Assembly: GCF_036867195.1 (NCBI RefSeq)
Contig: NZ_JBAJII010000001.1
Location: 2,108,001 to 2,172,000 of the forward strand
Direction of reading: 5' to 3'
Source of the DNA: Arthrobacter sp. Soc17.1.1.1
GTDB taxonomy: Bacteria; Actinomycetota; Actinomycetes; Actinomycetales; Micrococcaceae
DNA: 64,000 bases
Shown piece by piece: positions 57,769 through 64,000 of the stretch. A model generated the notes under the pieces. The model worked only from the letters and a program-made list of their open reading frames with translations. It did not search any database and was not told where the DNA came from. The first letter of the stretch is position 1. Every line of letters begins with the position of its first letter. Made by a program: the position numbers and the translations under genes.

Positions 57769-58800
57769 TCAGCTCGCGACGTCGCTCCCCTGCCGCGCGA
57801 GCGCGGTGAGGCGGGAGACCGCCCTGTAGTACTTCTTCATGTACCCGCCGCCCATCATCTCCTCGGTGAAGAGGTGGTCGAAGGTGGTGCCGCTGGCCAT
57901 GATCGGCACGTCCCTGTCGTACAGGCGGTCGGCGAGGACCACGAACCGCAGCGCCACGGACTGCTCCGTGATGGTCTGCACGTTGTGCCAGGCCACCGCG
58001 TCGACGCCGTCGAGGAGCTGCCGGTAGCGGCTCGGGTGCACGTCGGCGAGATGCCGGATGAGGTCCGAGAAGTCGTCCTCCGCGAGGACGCCCGCCGAGA
58101 AGGCAGCGATGCGTTCCCGCAGGGCGGCATCGTCGATGGCGTCCGGTGCCTGTGGCAGCCCGCGGTGCCGGTAGTCCTCCCCGTCGATGCGCGCCACCTC
58201 GAACTGGTCCGCGAGGACCTGGATCTCGCGCTGGAAGTCCTGCGCCGCGAACCGGCCGTCCCCGAGGGACCCCGGGAGCGTGTTCGACGTCGCGGCGAGC
58301 TTGACGCCCGCGTCGGCGAGCTCGCGCATGAGGCGGGACATCAGCACGGTGTCGCCGGGGTCGTCGAGCTCGAACTCGTCGATGCAGACGAGGCTGTAGC
58401 CGCTGAGCGCGTCGACGGTCTTGCGGAAGCTCAGCGCCCCCACCAGGTTCGTGTACTCCACGAACGTGCCGAACGCCTTCCTGCCCGAGGACGCATGCCA
58501 GAGGGAGGCCAGGAGGTGGGTCTTGCCGACGCCGAAGCCGCCGTCGAGGTAGATGCCGGCGCGGGTCGCGGGCTTCTTCGCGCCGAACAGCCTCCGGAGG
58601 CCCGAGGGCTCCGGCTCGTTGACCGCGCCGGCGAAGTCGCGGAGCTTGGTGACGGCCGCCGACTGGGAGGGCTGCTGCGGATCGGGACGGTAGGAGTCGA
58701 AGGACACCTCGCCGAAGCGGGGCGACGGGTAGAACCCGTCCAGCAGATCATCGACGGAGACCTTCGGGGACCGCTCTGTCAGGTGTTCGATGGCTGGCAC
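57769..58800 (-). CDS. zapE: Cell division protein ZapE (AFG1-type ATPase)
   Basis: A 343-residue AFG1-family P-loop ATPase. Walker A is YLDGGFGVGKTHLLASLWH and Walker B LVCIDEFELDDPGD; FVEYTNLVGALSFRK and FTEEMMGGGYMKKYY are family regions. In E. coli ZapE modulates the FtsZ ring; actinobacterial members are less studied. Starts with GTG and no strong Shine-Dalgarno. Single gene on the minus strand. Confidence 0.9.
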   Translation of the reverse strand: MPAIEHLTERSPKVSVDDLLDGFYPSPRFGEVSFDSYRPDPQQPSQSAAVTKLRDFAGAVNEPEPSGLRRLFGAKKPATRAGIYLDGGFGVGKTHLLASLWHASSGRKAFGTFVEYTNLVGALSFRKTVDALSGYSLVCIDEFELDDPGDTVLMSRLMRELADAGVKLAATSNTLPGSLGDGRFAAQDFQREIQVLADQFEVARIDGEDYRHRGLPQAPDAIDDAALRERIAAFSAGVLAEDDFSDLIRHLADVHPSRYRQLLDGVDAVAWHNVQTITEQSVALRFVVLADRLYDRDVPIMASGTTFDHLFTEEMMGGGYMKKYYRAVSRLTALARQGSDVAS

Positions 58801-59068
58801 GGATCTGGACCGCTTTCTCTTGTCCGGGGAGGTCGTCGGGAACGGCCCTGCACGCCGCCGTTCCGCTAGGCAAGACTACGGCAAGCACCCGCGCCCGCCC
58901 GGGCAGGGGGCGGGTACCGACGCCCCTTGACCGGGGCCCGCCCGGGGTCGTGCCGGGTACGGGCAGCACGCGGAGGCGCCGGAAGCTTTCGCCGCACCGC
59001 GTGGTTACGCTAGGTGGAGAGACGTCCCGGGCACGCTGCGCGTGCCCACAGCTATTCGAAAGGCCGCA

Positions 59069-59995
59069 ATGACCCTGACTGCAGACCCCCAGGACAAGTT
59101 CGCCGAGTACGCCCACCCCGAGCGGCTCGTCTCGACCGGGTGGCTGGCCGAGAACCTCGGCGCGGACGGGCTGGTGGTCGTCGAGTCCGACGAGGACGTG
59201 CTGCTGTACGAGACCGGGCACGTGCCCGGTGCCGTGAAGATCGACTGGCACACCGAGCTGAACGACGAGGTGACCCGCGACTACATCGACGGCGAGGGCT
59301 TCGCCCGGCTCATGGCCGCCAAGGGCATCTCCCGCGACTCCACCGTGGTGATCTACGGCGACAAGAGCAACTGGTGGGCGGCCTACGCCCTGTGGGTGTT
59401 CACCCTGTTCGGCCACGAGGACGTCCGCCTGCTCGACGGCGGCCGCGACAAGTGGGTCGCCGAGGGCCGGGACCTGACCACGGACAAGCCGGAGGTCACC
59501 GCCACGCAGTACCCCGTCGTCGAGCGCGACGACGCCCCCGTGCGCGCCTACCTCGCCGATGTCCTGGCGCACCTCGGCAACCCGCTGATCGACGTCCGGT
59601 CGGGCGACGAGTACACGGGCGCCCGCACCACCATGCCCGCGTACCCCGAGGAGGGCGCCCTGCGCGGAGGGCACATCCCCACCGCCCGCTCGGTCCCCTG
59701 GGCCCGGGCCGCCGCCGAGGACGGGACGTTCCGTACGCGCGCCGAGCTGGACGCCATCTACCGGGACGAGGCCGGCCTGCAGGACGGCGACGACGTCGTC
59801 GCGTACTGCCGCATCGGCGAGCGGTCGAGCCACACGTGGTTCGTCCTCACCCACCTGCTCGGCTTCGAGAAGGTGCGCAACTACGACGGCTCCTGGACGG
59901 AGTGGGGCAACGCGGTGCGCGTGCCCATCGTCCGCGGCACCGAACCCGGCGACGTGCCCGCGCAGTCCGGCCTCCCCGCAGGGGCGACCCGATGA
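59069..59995 (+). CDS. sseA: Sulfurtransferase (two rhodanese domains)
   Basis: A 308-residue thiosulfate or 3-mercaptopyruvate sulfurtransferase with tandem rhodanese folds. The first domain ([20 protein letters not shown]) is inactive; the second carries the catalytic Cys in [32 protein letters not shown] is the CH2B-type region. The ATG at 59069 has GAAAGG upstream; an earlier in-frame ATG at 59042 is unlikely. It overlaps sufE by 4 nt, suggesting a sulfur-transfer pair. Confidence 0.93.
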   Translation: MTLTADPQDKFAEYAHPERLVSTGWLAENLGADGLVVVESDEDVLLYETGHVPGAVKIDWHTELNDEVTRDYIDGEGFARLMAAKGISRDSTVVIYGDKSNWWAAYALWVFTLFGHEDVRLLDGGRDKWVAEGRDLTTDKPEVTATQYPVVERDDAPVRAYLADVLAHLGNPLIDVRSGDEYTGARTTMPAYPEEGALRGGHIPTARSVPWARAAAEDGTFRTRAELDAIYRDEAGLQDGDDVVAYCRIGERSSHTWFVLTHLLGFEKVRNYDGSWTEWGNAVRVPIVRGTEPGDVPAQSGLPAGATR

Positions 59996-60432
59996 CCGCC
60001 GGGGCCGTCCCCGCGAAGCTCGCGGAGATCATCGACGACTTCCAGGACCTGTCCGAGCCGGACCGCCTGCAGCTCCTGCTCGACTTCTCCCGTGAGCTGC
60101 CGCCGCTGCCGGAGCGCTACGGGGAGCACCCCGAGCTGCTGGAGCAGGTCGTCGAATGCCAGAGCCCGCTGTTCCTCACCATGGAGATCGGCGCGGAGCC
60201 GGAGCGGCCCGTGCACCTGTTCTTCTCGGCGCCGCCCGAGGCGCCGACGACCCGCGGGTTCGCGGGGGTGCTGCTGGAGGGCCTCGACGGGCTGCCGGCC
60301 GCGGAGGTGCTCGCCGTCCCGGACGACGTGCCCGACCGCCTCGGCCTCACCCGGGCGATCACGCCCCTGCGCATGCGCGGCATGGCCGCGATGCTGGGAC
60401 GCATCAAGCGGAAGATCAGGGAGGCGCAGTAG
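59992..60432 (+). CDS. sufE: SufE-family sulfur acceptor
   Basis: A 146-residue SufE fold protein that accepts persulfide sulfur and stimulates a cysteine desulfurase. The acceptor Cys is in [14 protein letters not shown], and the rest ([38 protein letters not shown]) is typical. Its start overlaps sseA, so here sulfur may come from the rhodanese. Its 3' end overlaps the opposite hydrolase by 17 nt. No suf operon is in the window. Confidence 0.9.
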   Translation: MTAGAVPAKLAEIIDDFQDLSEPDRLQLLLDFSRELPPLPERYGEHPELLEQVVECQSPLFLTMEIGAEPERPVHLFFSAPPEAPTTRGFAGVLLEGLDGLPAAEVLAVPDDVPDRLGLTRAITPLRMRGMAAMLGRIKRKIREAQ

Positions 60433-61687
60433 CGGTCCCGCCGTCGGGCGCCTTCCCTCCGGGCAGGGTCCGGCCGTACAGGATGCCGTCGAGCCAGCGT
60501 TCCACGACGGACTCCCACCGCTGCGGGTCGATGTTCCACTCCTTCGTGTGGCGTGCACGGTGGAACCGCTCGAGCGTCACGAAGGCGGGGTTCCTGGCCG
60601 CCAGCTCGGCGGAGGGGCCGATGGGCACGAACTCGTCGTCCTCGCTGTGCAGCACCAGGGTGGGCAGGGTCAGCTGCTCGGCGCGGGCGATCCAGTCCAT
60701 GCTCTTGAGGTCGAGTGGCGCGGCCAGGCCCGTGATGCGGCGCGCGCGCTGGCTGGCCAGGAGGTACTGCCCCAGCCGCCCCACGGGCGCCGGGATGTGG
60801 TTGAGTTCGGCGTGGTGCGCGAGCACCTCGATCCAGTTGATGACCGGGCCGTCCAGCACCAGCGCCGTGATCCTGCTGCGGTGCCGCGAGAGGTCCGCCG
60901 TCCGCAGGGCGATGGCCCCACCCATCGACCAGCCGAACAGGACGACGTCGCGGGCGCCGTGGGCCACCGCGTAGTCGATCGCCGCGTCGACGTCGTGCCA
61001 CTCGGTCATGCCGAGGCCGTACCGGCCGTCGGGCGCCGAGGGGGCCTCGCCGTCGTTCCGATAGGACAGGACGAGGCTCGTCATCCCGAGGCGGCGAGCC
61101 GGCGGGAGGGCCCGCAGGGCCTCGTTGCGCGACGCACCGCGGCCGTGCACCATGATGGCCCAGGTGCGCGCCGGCGCTTCCGCCCGGACGAGCCAGGCCG
61201 GCGCCGAGCCGCCCTCCACCGGGATGAGGACCTCCTCGTCGGCGAAGCCGAGGGCCGACGGCGAGGGATAGGTGGCGCCGCCCCACCAGCCGCGGGTCGC
61301 CGATGCGAGGTCGCCCGTGTAGACCTTCTCCACCTCGCGCTCGACGGTCCCCTCGCGCGGCACGTAGGAGCGGATGGCCCCGAGGCGGGCGTGTCCCTCG
61401 CCGCGGTCGAAGTGGAGGCTGTAGGTTCCCTCGACGGTGGTGTCGTCGTTCGCGGGGAGGATCACGGTCTGGTTCCCGGCGGGCCCCACGACGGCGAGGA
61501 TGTCGAGGTTCTCGTCCCGGCCGCGGGCCGGCGTGACGATCTGCCGGGCGAAGTACACGGCCAGGCCGGACACCGCGCCTGCCGCGGAGGAGGCGAGCGC
61601 CGCCCCTGCCCCCACTCCGAGCGCCGTCCACTTGAGCCAGGGCGCAGGGACCCGCTGCACCGCGGGCGTCGACCTTCCAGTTGCCAT
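60416..61687 (-). CDS. Membrane-anchored alpha/beta hydrolase
   Basis: A 423-residue protein with an N-terminal membrane helix (TALGVGAGAALASSAAGAVS) and an alpha/beta hydrolase domain. The nucleophile is Ser in LFGWSMGGAIALRTADL, the acid Asp lies in VLHSEDDEFVPIG and the His in RARHTKEWN. The oxyanion part is IMVHGRGASRNEA. It resembles YqiA/FrsA-like or acylpeptide hydrolases; substrate unknown. AAAGGGAGG precedes the ATG at 61687; longer frames lack support. Confidence 0.83.
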   Translation of the reverse strand: MATGRSTPAVQRVPAPWLKWTALGVGAGAALASSAAGAVSGLAVYFARQIVTPARGRDENLDILAVVGPAGNQTVILPANDDTTVEGTYSLHFDRGEGHARLGAIRSYVPREGTVEREVEKVYTGDLASATRGWWGGATYPSPSALGFADEEVLIPVEGGSAPAWLVRAEAPARTWAIMVHGRGASRNEALRALPPARRLGMTSLVLSYRNDGEAPSAPDGRYGLGMTEWHDVDAAIDYAVAHGARDVVLFGWSMGGAIALRTADLSRHRSRITALVLDGPVINWIEVLAHHAELNHIPAPVGRLGQYLLASQRARRITGLAAPLDLKSMDWIARAEQLTLPTLVLHSEDDEFVPIGPSAELAARNPAFVTLERFHRARHTKEWNIDPQRWESVVERWLDGILYGRTLPGGKAPDGGTATAPP

Positions 61688-61775
61688 GCCTCCCTTTCTA
61701 CCCTGCTTGCACCCCGCCCCGCCAAGCTTCGACGATTCGCCACACCGGGCACGGCGGTCTCCCGGCGCGCCGCAG

Positions 61776-61781
61776 TACAGT
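61776..61781 (+). promoter_or_regulatory. Candidate -10 box for a leaderless gene
   Basis: TACAGT 6 nt before the ATG at 61788, with no Shine-Dalgarno in between. Fits the TANNNT pattern and a leaderless mRNA. Confidence 0.4.
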
Positions 61782-61787
61782 GACGCC

Positions 61788-62273
61788 ATGACGGAAACGA
61801 TCCTCGTGCTGACCGAGGAAGCCCTGACCCAGCCCGATCTCGCCAACCTCCGGTCCCTGCAGGGCGAGGAGTCCGCCGACGTCGTGGTCCTGATCCCCGA
61901 GGACCGCGACGAGTCGGTCCTCGGGGAGTTCTTCCGCCACCTGAGCCTGCTCGAGGTGGGCGAGGCCTTCCGGTCGTTCTCGGCGGACGACCGGAAGCAT
62001 GACGAGACGGAGGCCCGCACGGCCCTCGAGTCGTCGCTGCGGCTGCTCACCGACGAGGGATTCACGGCACGCGGCCGGACGACGACGGGGAACCCGGTGG
62101 ACGCCCTGGTGCAGGAGGCCGCCGACACCGGGGCGGCGCAGGCCGTGGTCATCACGCGCCCCCATGCGGTGGCGGACACCTTCCACCGGGACTGGGCCAA
62201 CCGGGCGCAGGACAAGCTCGGGATCGCCGTGCTGCACCTGTACTCGGGCTCGGGATTTATTGGCGACTCCTAG
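61788..62273 (+). CDS. USP-like hypothetical protein, 161 aa
   Basis: A soluble protein with alternating strands and helices: [14 protein letters not shown], then [60 protein letters not shown] and a last strand [10 protein letters not shown]. The order recalls the universal stress protein fold, but no Gly-rich ATP loop is seen. It may be leaderless. msrB follows 14 nt downstream and could share the transcript, hinting at a stress role. Confidence 0.65.
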   Translation: MTETILVLTEEALTQPDLANLRSLQGEESADVVVLIPEDRDESVLGEFFRHLSLLEVGEAFRSFSADDRKHDETEARTALESSLRLLTDEGFTARGRTTTGNPVDALVQEAADTGAAQAVVITRPHAVADTFHRDWANRAQDKLGIAVLHLYSGSGFIGDS

Positions 62274-62287
62274 GCGTTGCACGCACT

Positions 62288-62713
62288 ATGACTACCGAAC
62301 ACGACGCCTACCGGCCCGAGATCCAGAAGTCCGATGACGAGTGGCGGCAGGAGCTCTCCCCGCAGGAGTTCCAGGTGCTGCGGAAGGCCGGCACGGAGCG
62401 CCCCTACACCGGGGAGTACTACGACGCGAAGACCGCCGGCACCTACGCGTGCCGCGCGTGCGGCGCCGAGCTCTTCACGAGCAACGAGAAGTTCGATTCC
62501 CACTGCGGGTGGCCGTCCTTTTGGGCGCCGCTGGCCGAGGACAAGGTCCGCTACCTCCACGACCGGTCCCTCGGCATGGAGCGCATCGAGGTGCGCTGCG
62601 CCCGCTGCGACTCGCACCTCGGCCACCTCTTCAAGGGCGAGGGCTTCGACACCCCGACGGATCAGCGCTTCTGCATCAACTCCATCTCGATGACGCTGGT
62701 GCCCGCCGAGTAG
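62288..62713 (+). CDS. msrB: Methionine-R-sulfoxide reductase
   Basis: A 141-residue repair enzyme that reduces methionine-R-sulfoxide. Seen: [20 protein letters not shown], GGxELF-like [20 protein letters not shown], two zinc CxxC pairs (CRAC and CARC), and the catalytic Cys in QRFCINSIS. The N-terminus has no signal peptide, so it acts in the cytosol. Followed by a strong terminator. The recycling partner is presumably thioredoxin; none is in the window. Confidence 0.96.
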   Translation: MTTEHDAYRPEIQKSDDEWRQELSPQEFQVLRKAGTERPYTGEYYDAKTAGTYACRACGAELFTSNEKFDSHCGWPSFWAPLAEDKVRYLHDRSLGMERIEVRCARCDSHLGHLFKGEGFDTPTDQRFCINSISMTLVPAE

Positions 62714-62748
62714 AGCAGCAGGACCAGTGCAGGCCGGCATGGACCGGT

Positions 62749-62788
62749 GTACGGGAAAGGCCAGTCCTCGGGCTGGCCTTTCCCGTAC
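62749..62788 (+). terminator. Strong terminator after msrB
   Basis: A perfect 16-bp stem (62749-62764 with 62773-62788) starting gtacgggaaaggccag around an 8-nt loop. The next gene begins 158 nt downstream. Confidence 0.85.
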
Positions 62789-62945
62789 GCCCGCCGTGAA
62801 GCCGCGCTGGCGCTTGCGATCGGTGAGACGACGGTCGAGCGTAAGCATTGCTTATGAAATGGTCGTCGGTGTGTAAGTATCGCTGTCCTGCTTGCTACTG
62901 TCGCGGCAACGCCACTGATGCATCAACCCGACGAAAGCAGGAGTC

Positions 62946-64000
62946 ATGACCGTCACTCCCCTCGCCCCCGTAGACAGCCGGCCGCAGGAGCACGCGGCGT
63001 GGCACGCGCTCAAGGCCGCGGTGCAGCGGCTGCGCGTCCTGCAGGTCAAGGACGGCTCGATTCCCGAGCCCGAGCACCACGCGGACGCCGCGGTGCACAC
63101 GGAGGCCATCACCGCCGCCGTCCAGGAGCTCATGCCCCTGTTCCCCCATGATGCCGAGTACCTGGGCCGCACCGTCACGGCCCTGGAGGCGTGGCAGGCG
63201 GGCGGTTTCGCCGTCCCCGATTTCCTCGAACCGCTGCTGGCCTTCCAGCCGCAGCTCGACCGGACCGACGGCCTCCAGCACCTCGTGGTCTTCCCGATGT
63301 ACACGCAGAACGGCAGCACGAGCCGACTGGTCGAAGCCGTGCTCATCGAGGTCCTCTGGCCGGAGTTCATCGGTGAGCTCGAGGCCGGGGCGTACTCCAA
63401 CGCGCTCTTCGTGCCCATCCGCTTCCTCGACTTCACCGAGGGCTACGACACCAACTCCGCCGTGCTCTTCCCCGAGACGGTCGCGGTCAGCTCCACGCCC
63501 ACGTTCACGTGGGGCGCCATCTTCGCGGACCGCGAGGCCGCGCGCTTCCGCCGCGTGGTCCGCGCGGCCGCTGAGATCACGCGCCTCGACCTGCCCCAGG
63601 ACGCCCTGGAGCTCCTCGACGACCAGCAGCTCGCCGAGGAGACGTTCGTGATGTGGGACCTCATCCACGACCGCACGCACATGCGCGGCGACCTGCCGTT
63701 CGATCCGTTCATGATCAAGCAGCGCATGCCGTTCTTCCTGTACTCGCTCGAGGAACTGCGCTGCGACCTCACGGCGTTCCGCGAGTCCGTCAGGATCGAG
63801 CAGGACGACGACGCGTCGGCCGAGGCGCGCCGGCATGCCCGGCTCGTGCAGTACGCCGTCATCTTCGACCGCATCTTCCGCTTCAGCATCACCGGCAGCC
63901 GCGTGCGGAACTACGACGGCCTCGGCGGCCAGCTGCTCTTCGCGTGGATGCACCAGCACCGCGTGCTGCACTGGACCGACACCAAGCTCACCATCGACTG
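62946..64000 (+). CDS. Large uncharacterised protein, cut by the window end
   Basis: An open frame from the ATG at 62946, with GCAGGAG upstream, runs without a stop for 351 codons to the last base. It has no signal peptide. Recognisable stretches are VVFPMYTQNGSTSRLVEAVL, FIRFLDFTEGYDTNSA-type sequence near 63420, MWDLIHDRTHMRGDLPFDPF and FIFRFSITG-like sequence near the end. I associate this with the DUF6421 family of actinobacteria, but that naming is tentative. The Asp/His-rich WDLIHDRTHMRG segment could bind metal. Function unknown. Confidence 0.7.
   Translation, partial: MTVTPLAPVDSRPQEHAAWHALKAAVQRLRVLQVKDGSIPEPEHHADAAVHTEAITAAVQELMPLFPHDAEYLGRTVTALEAWQAGGFAVPDFLEPLLAFQPQLDRTDGLQHLVVFPMYTQNGSTSRLVEAVLIEVLWPEFIGELEAGAYSNALFVPIRFLDFTEGYDTNSAVLFPETVAVSSTPTFTWGAIFADREAARFRRVVRAAAEITRLDLPQDALELLDDQQLAEETFVMWDLIHDRTHMRGDLPFDPFMIKQRMPFFLYSLEELRCDLTAFRESVRIEQDDDASAEARRHARLVQYAVIFDRIFRFSITGSRVRNYDGLGGQLLFAWMHQHRVLHWTDTKLTID

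Overview
The window looks like chromosome of a high-GC actinobacterium, most likely Micrococcaceae (Arthrobacter-like). Support comes from very GC-rich third codon positions, frequent GTG starts, an actinobacterial mIHF next to gmk and rpoZ, a truncated-type PriA, an acVLRF1-type release factor, an RskA/SigK-type sigma pair, and GpgS/GpgP. Genus is not certain from sequence alone.

Positions 1-21 kb are accessory and visibly less ordered. Single genes alternate with gaps that hold broken gene remnants. This part has two GAF-domain proteins, an ANTAR protein, a membrane-anchored ACT-domain protein and two small paralogous HTH-like proteins. It also has a tight four-gene operon (gpgS, a GT4 glycosyltransferase, a Gfo/Idh oxidoreductase, an MDR dehydrogenase) divergent from a GpgP-like phosphatase. 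An ECF sigma/anti-sigma pair faces a secreted DUF4394 protein, and a KtrAB/TrkHA-type potassium uptake pair follows. Smaller enzymes complete the region: an alpha/beta hydrolase, an NAD(P)H oxidoreductase and a GNAT protein. Pieces of a GAF-family N-terminal module, of a GAF domain, of an ANTAR C-terminus and of an SDR gene lie in the gaps, so this stretch appears to be eroding copies of a GAF/ANTAR signalling cassette.

Positions 21-49 kb are core, almost all on the minus strand and densely overlapped. In transcription order: rpsD; DUF948 and a small membrane protein; alaS-ruvX-mltG-aroE-aroC-aroK-aroB-efp-nusB ending in a strong terminator; a divergent PrsW-type protease; then pyrR-pyrB-pyrC-(PH-like membrane protein)-carA-carB-pyrF, mihF, gmk, rpoZ, coaBC, metK and priA. 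The pyr and aro blocks are textbook pathway operons with start/stop overlaps.

Positions 49-64 kb carry rarA, acVLRF1, rpe-rsmB-fmt-def, a PD-(D/E)XK protein, and a tRNA cluster (Gly-Cys-Val-terminator-Gly). After these come an orphan MT0933-like antitoxin, zapE, sseA-sufE, a membrane-anchored hydrolase, a small USP-like protein and msrB. The last gene is a large uncharacterised one cut by the window end.

A cross-cutting oddity is the presence of short in-frame tandem repeats (9 or 12 nt units) inside coding genes (anti-sigma factor, aroK, fmt, and a small hypothetical gene). No CRISPR array, integrase, transposase or complete insertion sequence was found. The most interesting unexplained items are the GAF-module debris field and the gpgS-linked oxidoreductase operon.
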